Positions 17,846-26,218 of a stretch of 64,000 nucleotides of DNA are shown piece by piece. The translations under genes were made by a program, and so were the position numbers. The DNA is taken from NCBI GenBank assembly GCA_037442025.1, contig JBBIRB010000007.1, positions 15,026 through 79,025 of the forward strand, in the 5' to 3' direction. This stretch comes from UBA2287 sp037442025. GTDB lineage: Bacteria; Bacteroidota; Bacteroidia; Bacteroidales; Tenuifilaceae. Position 1 is the stretch's first letter, and each line of letters starts with the position of its first letter. The notes under the pieces were generated by a model that worked only from the letters and a program-made list of their open reading frames with translations, ran no database searches and was not told the DNA's origin.

Positions 17846-19732
17846 TTATTCTTTATTAAAGGACTTGAGAGTTTGCTCTAGTTTGCTCGATAATTTAAGA
17901 AGTTCATTTGAGAAATCTGAAACTTCATCGGCAGTTTCGTTATTACTCTGACCAAATAGTGTCAATTTATCGAGGACTGTGTTTATTCGCTGGGTTTCAT
18001 CGAGTAAATTAGAATTCTCATTAGAAATGCTTGCAACTATAACTGCACTCGAATTTATTTCATCAACCAACTCGTTCATAACCCGCTTAACACCGTCAAT
18101 TGTTTTCAAACTTTCGTCACTAAGTTCAACTATTTCCTGAGCTGCCTGTTTAGAACGCTCAGCCAACTTTCGAACTTCAGCAGCAACAACAGCAAATCCT
18201 TTTCCATGCTCTCCAGCCCTCGCTGCTTCTACAGCAGCATTAAGCGCAAGTATATTTGTTTGAAATGCTATGTCGTTCACAACTCGAATCCTATCGGAAA
18301 CCTTGCTCATGGCCGCAATGGCTTGCTGCGATACTTCCATCCCCTTTTTAATTGATTCAACCGATTTTATAGAAATTCCACTAGCCATTCGGGTTGAACT
18401 TTCTGTTCTTTCAATGGAATTTGCCAACTGCTGAACCGACTCAGTAACATCGTTGGTTGCCTCAACTAAACTAATGGCTCCTTCGTTAAGTTTCTGGGAA
18501 CTACTTTCCAAATGATTTCCTGAAAGAGCTATTTCATTCGAAGCCTCTTTAACCTCCATAAAAATGTTTCCGATTTTACTTGAAATAGCCGAAAGGGATC
18601 GTGCTAGTTCGCCAATCTCATCGTTACCCCCCATTTCTATATTGGTGTCGAACTTACCATCGCTTAGTGCATAAGCATATTTAACCCCTCTCCCAATACG
18701 TTGGGTTATACGATTTATTACTATAGCTATGATAATGGATGTAATTACTATTCCTGCAAGCCCCGACAAGATAAGCCAAAGCATTAACCTTTGGGTGGCT
18801 TCCATAACATCGTCGAGCACAACAATAACCCCTAACGACCAGGGTGTTTTTGAGTTCTGCATTTCAACGGGTGAGAAGAACGCTATTACATTTTTACCGG
18901 TTTCGCTATGAACGGCTTCAATTGAAAATTGAATCCCATTTCTAATTTTATAGTGAATATTATGCGCCTGCTCCTCGTCGGGATTTACTTCTGCCATAGT
19001 TTGACCTATTATCGCTTTATCGGGGTGGGTTACATACACCCCGCCATTCGAAAGCAAGAAAGCATATCCATTATTAAATAGTTTCAAACTATCAATTCTG
19101 TGTTTTAACTCTTCCAAAAGAATGTCGCAGCCAACTGTGCCAATGATTCGATTTTTATAAACAATTGGACTTATAAGACTTGTCATTTGGTCCTTCTGCC
19201 CATTATTTCGATACGCAAAGAAGTAAGGCTCAAGAATAGTTGTTCTTGAAGGGTCGTTAATTACCCACAAGCTATTCTCACTCAGATTATCAAATGAAGC
19301 TGAATCCTGTTTGAAATGTATACTTTCGCCCTCTCTAAAGTATTTTGTTCGCAATCTCAATCTTTTAGTTTGTAAATTATTGTAAACCGACAGATCCCAA
19401 TGCACCCATAGTGAACTAAAATTAGTATGTTTCTCAAATACATCCCTGAGCATTTGATGCTGTAGCTTTTCCCGTTCGGTAAAGGGAATTTCAACGAATC
19501 GGCTGAACGATTCTGCAATCACTTTTGTGATAATTAACTCATTGTTAATCTGATTTTCCACCCCCTTGGCTGCTTCTTCTATCACTGTGCTTACATAGCG
19601 TCGAGAGTCGTCGAGGCTAACTCTTTTAACAGAAGAAATAATTTGATAAAAAATAATACTGTATACAACAACTGAAAACCCAATAAGTAGTATCAGAATC
19701 TTTGTTCTTAATCGCATCTTACTAATAATCAT
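17846..19732 (-). CDS. Methyl-accepting chemotaxis protein with Cache-type sensor
   Basis: A 628-residue receptor. TM1 spans about 11-33, an extracytoplasmic double-Cache sensor about 38-310 (with WSLGVIVVLDD near its end), TM2 about 316-340 and HAMP about 340-392. The cytoplasmic signalling coiled coil follows, whose hairpin tip has the invariant IAFQTNILALNAAVEAARAG stretch, with EVRKLAERS after it. It would bind a small molecule outside the cell and control CheA. No other che gene is in the window, so it is an orphan receptor here. An alternative start Met is at residue 6. It has its own terminator. Confidence 0.92.
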   Translation of the reverse strand: MIISKMRLRTKILILLIGFSVVVYSIIFYQIISSVKRVSLDDSRRYVSTVIEEAAKGVENQINNELIITKVIAESFSRFVEIPFTEREKLQHQMLRDVFEKHTNFSSLWVHWDLSVYNNLQTKRLRLRTKYFREGESIHFKQDSASFDNLSENSLWVINDPSRTTILEPYFFAYRNNGQKDQMTSLISPIVYKNRIIGTVGCDILLEELKHRIDSLKLFNNGYAFLLSNGGVYVTHPDKAIIGQTMAEVNPDEEQAHNIHYKIRNGIQFSIEAVHSETGKNVIAFFSPVEMQNSKTPWSLGVIVVLDDVMEATQRLMLWLILSGLAGIVITSIIIAIVINRITQRIGRGVKYAYALSDGKFDTNIEMGGNDEIGELARSLSAISSKIGNIFMEVKEASNEIALSGNHLESSSQKLNEGAISLVEATNDVTESVQQLANSIERTESSTRMASGISIKSVESIKKGMEVSQQAIAAMSKVSDRIRVVNDIAFQTNILALNAAVEAARAGEHGKGFAVVAAEVRKLAERSKQAAQEIVELSDESLKTIDGVKRVMNELVDEINSSAVIVASISNENSNLLDETQRINTVLDKLTLFGQSNNETADEVSDFSNELLKLSSKLEQTLKSFNKE

Positions 19733-20000
19733 ATGCTGAATGATATTATAGTTCTATAATTTCTATTTTGCTAAACTATAAAAATCTAATAAAGTTTGAA
19801 GTTAGCAATGCCAATAAGTTTGACCATAAATGCTATTTAACTAATTTCAAACAGAATACAAAATGCAAGAAAGATTTATTCTATTTTACTAACGAATACA
19901 AGTTCCTTAACAAATCATATTCAAATACAAAATCAACTTGCAATTGCAATAATCAATCAATAACTTTGAAAACCAATTATACTCACTTAATACCTATATC
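19733..20000. other. AT-rich divergent intergenic region
   Basis: 268 bp between the divergent MCP and metallopeptidase genes. It is strongly AT-rich; a short open frame in it (19768-20004) is Lys/Asn-rich low-complexity and is not thought to be a gene. Both promoters should lie here, but no clear -33/-7 pair was recognised. Confidence 0.5.
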
Positions 20001-22058
20001 ATGAAGTACATACATTATTTTATTACACTATTGCTTGTTGCTGCGATGATACAATGTACCCCTTCGAAAAACGAAAAAAAGGCGGTTGGTGGTAGCCCCA
20101 TCGCCGAGGTTACAATCAAAAATGTTATTAATGCACTTACCCAGAAGCATGGCGATGCTTTTAGTTTTCGTATTGAACGGGGTGTTAATCAGGTGGCTTC
20201 GCTCTGGCGCGAAAGCGATGGAACAGCTGCCGATTTCGAAACGTTTTGCAATGAGCAATTCATTTCCGATCCAACTGCCATTGAAACCCTGTTCAATAAG
20301 GTTTCGTACGGAATGGAGGTGCTTAACGGCTACTTCCTTCGTATTAATAAAGATCTGATGCGCCCGCTTCATCTCGACCTGGGCGAAATAACGCCCATTG
20401 ATATGCTGTTTGGCGGGTTCAATGCTGGAGCGCACCTGAGCGAAGACCTTTACACCAACCGCATTGCATTTACCGTTGCGCTTAACTTTCCGTTTTACAG
20501 TTTAAATGAAAAAACCGAGCTGGGTCCAAACTGGTCGCGCCTCGAATGGGGCTACGCTCGCATGGGCGACCTTTTCACTTCGCGCATACCTGCCGAGTTG
20601 CAGCAGAACATGTCGCGCATTAGTACCGAAGCCGACACCTATATTAGCGGATACTACATTCACATGGGCAAAATTCGCAACGAGAACGACGAGCAGCTTT
20701 TCCCCGATGGCATGAAACTTATATCGCATTGGAATCTTCGCGACGAGCTTAAATCGCAATATGCAAACGGAGAAAGCGGATTGGAAAAGCAAAAAATGGT
20801 TTACCAAATAATGCAGCGCATTATCGACCAGTCGATTCCCGAAAACGTAATTAATAACCCCGATTTGGTATGGAAACCCATATCGAACCAAATTTACAAT
20901 AATGGCCAAGCCATTGAGTTTAAGCCTGAGCCCAACACCCGTTACCAGCAGGTAGTGAACCTTTACGGAGCCATAAAGGCTATCGATGCGTTTTCGCCCA
21001 CAATGCCAACGTACATTCAGCGTAAATTCGAAGGCGAATTCGAAATTCCTGTTGAGGATGTTGAAGCCCTTTTCACCGAGTTCGTTTCGTCGAAACAGGT
21101 CCGCAATGCGGGTAAGCTCATTGCCAAGAGGTTAGGTAGGCCTTTGCAACCATTCGATATTTGGTACGATGGTTTCAAATCGCGAAGCAGTATACCTGCC
21201 GAAAAGTTGAATGCTGCAGTAAGTAAACGCTTCTCGAGTGCTGCCGAATATCAAAAGGAAATTCCCAACATTTTAACATCGCTGGGTTGGTCGCGCGAGA
21301 AGGCCAATTTTATAGCCTCAAAAATTATTGTTGAAGGCAGCCGGGGTGCCGGTCATGCTTGGGGCGGCGGAATGCGTTCCGATGTTGCACTTCTTCGTAC
21401 CAATATTCCAAGTAGCGGAATGAATTATAAAGGTTTCAACATTGCCATGCACGAGTTTGGCCACACCGTTGAGCAAACCATTTCGCTGTACGATATCGAC
21501 TACTACATGCTAAACGGAGTTCCCAACACCGCATTTACCGAAGCATTGGCATTCATTTTTCAGGCACGCGACCTCGATGTTCTTGGCTTTAAAGATCCTA
21601 ACCCCGAGAAGGAACACCTTGCTGCTCTCGACAATCTTTGGTCGTGCTACGAAATAATGGGCGTTTCGCTGGTTGATATCAACCTCTGGAAATGGCTTTA
21701 CGCAAATCCCAATGCAGATGCTCAGCAGGTAAAAGAGGCTACCATTCGTATTGCCAAGGAAATATGGAATAAATACTACGCCGATGTTTTTGGCAGCAAC
21801 GATGAGCCAATTCTTGCCATATATAGCCATATGGTTGAAATACCACTGTATCTTTCGGCCTACCCAATGGGGCATTTAATCGATTTTCAGATTGAAAAGC
21901 ACATTGCCAACAAGCAGTTTGCCAACGAAGTACAAAGGATGTTTGTTCAGGGTCGTATTGTTCCTCAGTTATGGATGAAAGGAGCCGTTGGTCAGCCTTT
22001 AAGTATTACCCCAACTCTCGAAGCCGCAGCCAAAGCAGTTGAGGTGCTGAATAGATAA
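20001..22058 (+). CDS. Lipoprotein zinc metallopeptidase (gluzincin, M3-like)
   Basis: A 685-residue protein with a type II signal peptide (lipobox ...AMIQC, Cys about 19). It is long and mostly helical with a zinc-binding HEFGH motif (His484, Glu485, His488) and a likely third ligand, Glu514, in TEALAF, 26 residues later. This is the gluzincin arrangement seen in M3 and related oligopeptidases. It would be an envelope-anchored peptidase acting on peptides in the periplasm or at the surface. The exact family is uncertain because the surrounding sequence is not a clear M3 match. The gene is monocistronic and GC-richer than its neighbours. Confidence 0.78.
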   Translation: MKYIHYFITLLLVAAMIQCTPSKNEKKAVGGSPIAEVTIKNVINALTQKHGDAFSFRIERGVNQVASLWRESDGTAADFETFCNEQFISDPTAIETLFNKVSYGMEVLNGYFLRINKDLMRPLHLDLGEITPIDMLFGGFNAGAHLSEDLYTNRIAFTVALNFPFYSLNEKTELGPNWSRLEWGYARMGDLFTSRIPAELQQNMSRISTEADTYISGYYIHMGKIRNENDEQLFPDGMKLISHWNLRDELKSQYANGESGLEKQKMVYQIMQRIIDQSIPENVINNPDLVWKPISNQIYNNGQAIEFKPEPNTRYQQVVNLYGAIKAIDAFSPTMPTYIQRKFEGEFEIPVEDVEALFTEFVSSKQVRNAGKLIAKRLGRPLQPFDIWYDGFKSRSSIPAEKLNAAVSKRFSSAAEYQKEIPNILTSLGWSREKANFIASKIIVEGSRGAGHAWGGGMRSDVALLRTNIPSSGMNYKGFNIAMHEFGHTVEQTISLYDIDYYMLNGVPNTAFTEALAFIFQARDLDVLGFKDPNPEKEHLAALDNLWSCYEIMGVSLVDINLWKWLYANPNADAQQVKEATIRIAKEIWNKYYADVFGSNDEPILAIYSHMVEIPLYLSAYPMGHLIDFQIEKHIANKQFANEVQRMFVQGRIVPQLWMKGAVGQPLSITPTLEAAAKAVEVLNR

Positions 22059-22080
22059 TGTTAACTTAAAGAAATTAAAA

Positions 22081-22115
22081 CGGAGCCCTTAAAATGAATG
22101 GCTCCGTTTTTTTTT
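22081..22115 (+). terminator. Rho-independent terminator of the metallopeptidase gene
   Basis: Stem CGGAGCC (22081-22087) with GGCTCCG (22100-22106) and a 12-base loop, followed by nine T. It lies 22 bp after the stop codon and just before the left direct repeat of the ATPase cassette. Confidence 0.88.
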
Positions 22116-22132
22116 AACTTTTTTATTGAAAG

Positions 22133-22158
22133 ATTTACATCCTATTAGGTACGTCGAT
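22133..22158. repeat. Direct repeat, copy of argS 3' end (distal)
   Basis: A 26-bp perfect copy of 23472-23497. Read on the minus strand it encodes IDVPNRM and a stop, plus 2 bp: an orphan duplicate of the argS terminus. Confidence 0.95.
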
Positions 22159-22211
22159 GCAATACAATTAAAATTTAACATAATTGTTTTTTCTATAAGT
22201 CATTTTATGCT

Positions 22212-22219
22212 TACATTTG
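22212..22219 (+). promoter_or_regulatory. Possible -7 box of the ATPase gene
   Basis: TACATTTG fits TAnnTTTG and ends 22 bp before the ATG at 22242. It lies inside the repeat-bounded cassette, so the cassette appears to carry its own promoter. A -33 box is not clear. Confidence 0.4.
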
Positions 22220-22241
22220 TCTTTTGTATAAAACATTTTGC

Positions 22242-23435
22242 ATGGATGTCCTATTTGAAAAATCGGTAAGAAAGATTGAAAGAACAAACTACTTGTTCAG
22301 GCGATTCCTTTTTTCAACTATCAATTGGAATCACAGGTTAATTTCAATTACAGGTTCGAGAGGTGTAGGTAAAACTACAATGGTACTGCAGTATCTTAAG
22401 GGCCTATCGTTAAATGACAATGAAAAACTTTACTTAAGCCTCGACGACATCTACTTTTCAGCGAATAATTTAGCAGAAACAATTTCTGATTTTGCAAAAC
22501 TTGGTGGTAAAATAGTTGCCCTTGACGAAGTACATAAATACCCCAATTGGTCGAGAGAAATAAAAAATATTTACGATGACTACGCTGACTTGAAAATAAT
22601 TTTCACTGGTTCATCGATACTCGAAGTTAACAAGGGCGAATCGGATCTTAGTAGAAGAGCCGTAAATTATAATTTACCCAGCCTGTCGCTTAGGGAGTTT
22701 ATTTCACTTGAAAGCAATGTTTTACTTCAAAGCTATTCACTCGAAAGCATTATTGCCAATCATTCACAAATTTGCAAGGAAATTAACAAACATATAAAAC
22801 CGCTGCTGTCGTATAGTCGCTATGTTAAATATGGAGGTTTTCCATACTTTGGTGAGCTAGGTGCCGATTTTCACAATCAACTACTAAAGACCATAAACAT
22901 TGTTTTAGAATCTGATTTAACATCGGTGTTAACTGTTGATTACTCCCATGTACTAAAACTGAAAAAATTACTGCTCTTAATAGCAGAGAGCGTTCCATTT
23001 AAGCCAAATATATCGGAGTTAAGTGCAAAAGTAGGGATAACACGCGAAACGGTATTACGTTACCTTGACTACCTTGAAAAATCGGGGTTGATTTTACAGC
23101 TTACCACAAACAATAAAGGATTTAGAAGATTCGAAAAACCCGATAAAGTTTACCTAAACAATTGCAATTACCTATTCGCCTTAAGTAGTTTACCCCCTAA
23201 TACAGGAACCGTTCGCGAAACATTTTTCCTACAGCACCTTACGGTAATGTCGAAGGTTAACTACCCAAATTCAGGTGACTTTTTAGTAAACGGCAAGTAT
23301 GTATTTGAAATTGGTGGTAAAGCTAAAACCTTTAATCAAATTAAAAATATCGAGAATTCTTATCTAGCCCTCGACGATATTGAATATGGTGTGAATAATA
23401 GAATTCCGCTATGGCTATTTGGTTTTATATACTAG
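22242..23435 (+). CDS. AAA_14 ATPase with DUF4143 / nuclease-like C-terminus
   Basis: The start is the ATG at 22242; an in-frame TTG at 22224 is less likely. This gives 397 residues. Walker A is GSRGVGKT (38-45), Walker B ALDEVH (93-98) and a sensor segment IIFTGSS follows. Then come a winged-helix region (SELSAKVGITRETVLRYLDYLEKSG) and a C-terminal DUF4143 part with RETFFLQHL and GDFLV...FEIGGKAKT. The last carries the Asp and Glu/Lys spacing of a PD-(D/E)XK-like nuclease fold, with GG inside the ExK motif as common in this subfamily. The biological role of these ATPases is unknown. Flanking direct repeats mark the gene as an insertion at the argS 3' end. Confidence 0.88.
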   Translation: MDVLFEKSVRKIERTNYLFRRFLFSTINWNHRLISITGSRGVGKTTMVLQYLKGLSLNDNEKLYLSLDDIYFSANNLAETISDFAKLGGKIVALDEVHKYPNWSREIKNIYDDYADLKIIFTGSSILEVNKGESDLSRRAVNYNLPSLSLREFISLESNVLLQSYSLESIIANHSQICKEINKHIKPLLSYSRYVKYGGFPYFGELGADFHNQLLKTINIVLESDLTSVLTVDYSHVLKLKKLLLLIAESVPFKPNISELSAKVGITRETVLRYLDYLEKSGLILQLTTNNKGFRRFEKPDKVYLNNCNYLFALSSLPPNTGTVRETFFLQHLTVMSKVNYPNSGDFLVNGKYVFEIGGKAKTFNQIKNIENSYLALDDIEYGVNNRIPLWLFGFIY

Positions 23436-23471
23436 ATATATGTATTTAATTTACAACATTAATCTATCACC

Positions 23472-23497
23472 ATTTACATCCTATTAGGTACGTCGAT
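23472..23497. repeat. Direct repeat, functional argS 3' end (proximal)
   Basis: The 26 bp include the true argS stop and final seven codons and are identical to 22133-22158. Confidence 0.95.
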
Positions 23498-25267
23498 ACC
23501 CAGTAACCACATGGCATTTTTAATGCACCTGCCAACCTGAGCCGAAATGCTCAACCTCAACTGTTTAACCTCTTCAGTTGTATCACGAAGAATTGAGTGG
23601 TCGTGGTAAAACTGGTTGTACTCCTTTGCCAAATCGTAGGCAAAATTGGCGATAAGAGCAGGCGAATACTGGGTTGCGGCTTGTTGAACGATGCCTGGGA
23701 AAAGTGTTGTAAGTTTTATAAGCTCCCTTTCCTTTTCGGTCATTTCAACAACAGAAACGCGAGAAATGTTTGCAACTCCCTCATCGGTTGCCTTTCGCAA
23801 AACCGATTGAATTCGGGCATATGTGTACTGTATGAAAGGTCCTGTATTTCCGTTAAAATCAATCGATTCGCGCGGGTTAAAGGTCATGTTCTTTTTAGGA
23901 TCAACCTTCAAAATAAAGTATTTAAGCGCTCCCAATCCTACAACCCTACAAACCTGCTCAACCTCGAGCTCGTTTAGTCCATCGAGTTTACCCAGCTCGT
24001 TGGCCATTTCGCGGGCAGTTTCAATCATTTCGGTAATTAAATCGTCGGCATCGACAACAGTGCCTTCGCGCGATTTCATTTTGCCCTCGGGCAAATTTAC
24101 CATTCCGTACGACAGGTGAAAAAGATGGTCGCTCCACATGTAGCCAAGTCGTTTCAAAATATGTTTGAGCACGCTGAAATGGTACTCCTGCTCGTTACCC
24201 ACAACGTACACATGCTCGTTGAGGTGAAACTCGTCGAAACGCTGAACTGCAGTGCCAATATCCTGGGTTATGTATACCGATGTACCATCGGCGCGGAGTA
24301 GAACCTTTTCGTCCAATCCCTCGGCAGTTAGGTCAATCCACACCGAACCATCGGGTTTGCGGAAGAATACACCTTGCTCCAGGCCCCAGGCAACAATTAC
24401 TTTACCCAGCAGGTAGGTTTGCGACTCGTAGTAAACCTTTTCGAACGAAATGCCCAGATTTGCGTATGTTTTTTCGAATCCCTCGTAAACCCAGCCGTTC
24501 ATTTGCTCCCAAAGGGCAATTACTTCGGCATCCTTTGCTTCCCACTTGCGGAGCATTTCCTGGGCTTCGAGCATTAGTGGGGCCTTCTGTTTAGCTTCCT
24601 CTTCAGTTAAGCCTTGGGCCTTTAAGTTTTCAATTTGAATTTTGTACTCCTTATCGAACCGCACATAGTAGTCGCCCACTAGATGGTCGCCCTTTTTGTT
24701 GGCTGTTTGTGGCGTTTCGCCATTCCCAAATTTTTGCCATGCCAGCATCGATTTGCAAATGTGAATTCCACGGTCGTTAACCAAATTCACCTTACGTACA
24801 TCGTTTCCAACCGCTTCGAGAATTCGGGACACCGAAAAGCCCAGCAGATTATTGCGTATGTGACCCAAATGCAGGGGTTTATTGGTATTTGGCGAAGAGA
24901 ACTCGACCATTACGTGCCTTCCTGTCGACTTAGGTTTGGCAAAGCCAAATTGCTCATCGTTGGTACTATTTTCTAGCGTACTGATCCAAAAAGCATTTGA
25001 AAGGCTTACGTTTAAGAAGCCCTTTACAATGTTGAAATCAACGAATTCTTTATGGTTCGAAATAAGGTAGTTGCCAATATCGGCTCCAGTTTCTTCGGGC
25101 TTCTTTTTCGATACTTTTAGTAGCGGAAAAACAACCAGGGTGAAGTCGCCCTTGAAATCGGGATGTGTTTTTTGAATTTGGAGCGTACTGCCCTCAATAT
25201 CTGTTCCGTATAGAATGTTTATTGCGTTGGAAAAGGAATTCGCTAAAAACGATTCGATGGTTAGCAT
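23474..25267 (-). CDS. argS: Arginyl-tRNA synthetase
   Basis: A 597-residue class I aminoacyl-tRNA synthetase charging tRNA-Arg in the cytoplasm. An N-terminal Arg-tRNA-synthetase additional domain (about 1-95) binds the tRNA D-loop. The HIGH-type motif is HLGHIRNN (133-140), the KMSKS-like site is KMKSREG, and a C-terminal DALR anticodon domain contains FIQYTYARIQSVLRK. It ends in DVPNRM, normal for the family, so the ATPase cassette that starts immediately after its stop has not truncated it. The start MLTIESFLAN has no close rival. Divergent to the DUF486 gene. Confidence 0.97.
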   Translation of the reverse strand: MLTIESFLANSFSNAINILYGTDIEGSTLQIQKTHPDFKGDFTLVVFPLLKVSKKKPEETGADIGNYLISNHKEFVDFNIVKGFLNVSLSNAFWISTLENSTNDEQFGFAKPKSTGRHVMVEFSSPNTNKPLHLGHIRNNLLGFSVSRILEAVGNDVRKVNLVNDRGIHICKSMLAWQKFGNGETPQTANKKGDHLVGDYYVRFDKEYKIQIENLKAQGLTEEEAKQKAPLMLEAQEMLRKWEAKDAEVIALWEQMNGWVYEGFEKTYANLGISFEKVYYESQTYLLGKVIVAWGLEQGVFFRKPDGSVWIDLTAEGLDEKVLLRADGTSVYITQDIGTAVQRFDEFHLNEHVYVVGNEQEYHFSVLKHILKRLGYMWSDHLFHLSYGMVNLPEGKMKSREGTVVDADDLITEMIETAREMANELGKLDGLNELEVEQVCRVVGLGALKYFILKVDPKKNMTFNPRESIDFNGNTGPFIQYTYARIQSVLRKATDEGVANISRVSVVEMTEKERELIKLTTLFPGIVQQAATQYSPALIANFAYDLAKEYNQFYHDHSILRDTTEEVKQLRLSISAQVGRCIKNAMWLLGIDVPNRM

Positions 25268-25330
25268 GTTTTTTAAATAATAAATTCAACTTAAGCCTGC
25301 AAAGATAATAATATTGACCGTTTATTGGAA

Positions 25331-25762
25331 ATGGTTAAAGCGATTGCAAATTCCTTAAAAAGCAATAATTTCGCACGGTTAATTTGCTACACTATGACTG
25401 CTGTTTATACAATAATTCTGTTAGTACTCTCCAATACCTTTATGACCCTTGCGTGGTACGGGCACCTTAAATTCAAGGAGATGAAATGGTTCGAAAGCCT
25501 TGGCCTGATATCAATAGTTCTTATTAGCTGGGGCATTGCCCTATTCGAGTACTTTTTTCAGGTACCAGCTAACCGAATGGGGTACAAAGGCAATGGTGGC
25601 CCCTTTACCTTAGTGGAACTAAAAGTAATTCAAGAGGTTATTACGCTGGTGGTGTTTGTAGTGTTTTCGCTAATAGCTTTTAAAAACGAAACCCTTCGTG
25701 TAAACCACATTATTGGTTTCTTCTTTTTAGTACTTGCAGTGTACTTTATTTTTAAGAAGTAA
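25331..25762 (+). CDS. DUF486 / DMT-family small membrane protein
   Basis: A 143-residue protein with four membrane segments. The DUF486 signature LVLSNTFMTLAWYGHLKFK is followed by ISWGIALFEYFFQVPANRMGY and PFTLVELKVIQEVITL. The likely start is the ATG at 25331 (25325 would be TTG); most family members begin near the Met at 25394, so the first 21 residues may be extra. DUF486 proteins belong to the drug/metabolite transporter clan but their substrate is unknown. The stop is 1 bp from the stop of the convergent T9SS-sorted gene. Confidence 0.85.
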   Translation: MVKAIANSLKSNNFARLICYTMTAVYTIILLVLSNTFMTLAWYGHLKFKEMKWFESLGLISIVLISWGIALFEYFFQVPANRMGYKGNGGPFTLVELKVIQEVITLVVFVVFSLIAFKNETLRVNHIIGFFFLVLAVYFIFKK

Positions 25763-25763
25763 T

Positions 25764-26201
25764 TTACTCTAAAAGGGTAACCCTTCTGGTTACTCTCGAT
25801 TTCCCATTATGAAAAGTAATTAAGAAAATACCCTTTGACATATTGTTAAAGGGGAGGAGAAGTTCAACCTCGAAAGTTTCTTTATCTATTTCGTAAGTAC
25901 CTACCCTATTCCCAAGCAAATCGTTAACATAAGCATAAGTTTTGCTCCCCTTTTCAGCATTGCGAATTCGACATTTCAATGCATCTCCTTTTCTTATTGG
26001 ATTGGGAAAAACGACCACATCGAAGTTTTTGAACAGGAGCGTATCCTGTATGGTAACACTTGTTATAGTTGAAACGTTGATGGAAGCATACCCGCTTCCT
26101 TGCCCTCCGCTGTAATTGGCTTGAGCCTTTGCTGAAAAGCTGCATAAAAACAGAGCCCAAAAGCCAAGTACATAAAAAAATGAAAGATTTAGTGTTCTCA
26201 T
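25764..26201 (-). CDS. Small secreted protein with T9SS type A sorting domain
   Basis: The start is taken as the ATG at 26201 (the frame extends to a TTG at 26207), giving 145 residues. A signal peptide (ending SAKAQ) is followed by about 30 Gly/Ser-rich residues. The rest is almost entirely a type IX secretion C-terminal domain: VVFPNPIRKGDALKCRI, a middle YVNDLLGNRVGTY strand and a final KGIFLITFHNGK...RRVTLLE. With so little cargo it may be a small surface anchor. It is the last gene of the riboswitch-controlled operon, 17 bp after the FGE-like gene. Confidence 0.85.
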   Translation of the reverse strand: MRTLNLSFFYVLGFWALFLCSFSAKAQANYSGGQGSGYASINVSTITSVTIQDTLLFKNFDVVVFPNPIRKGDALKCRIRNAEKGSKTYAYVNDLLGNRVGTYEIDKETFEVELLLPFNNMSKGIFLITFHNGKSRVTRRVTLLE

Positions 26202-26218
26202 TTTCAATATTTTTAAAA

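Larger units (their letters stand above)
22133..23497. mobile_element. Putative cassette 1: AAA/DUF4143 ATPase gene inserted at the 3' end of argS
   Basis: A segment bounded by two identical 26-bp direct repeats (22133-22158 and 23472-23497), each encoding the last seven codons and stop of argS. Removing one repeat plus the unique 1313 bp would place the metallopeptidase terminator directly next to the argS stop. The only gene inside is the ATPase, convergent to argS. No integrase or transposase gene is present. That the segment is mobile is inferred from this structure and from the second, similarly built segment at 54777-56520. Confidence 0.7.

Noticed and set aside
19768..20004. A 78-residue open frame between the MCP and metallopeptidase genes
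   Set aside because: It is Lys/Asn/Tyr-rich low-complexity translation of AT-rich DNA, with no recognisable feature.
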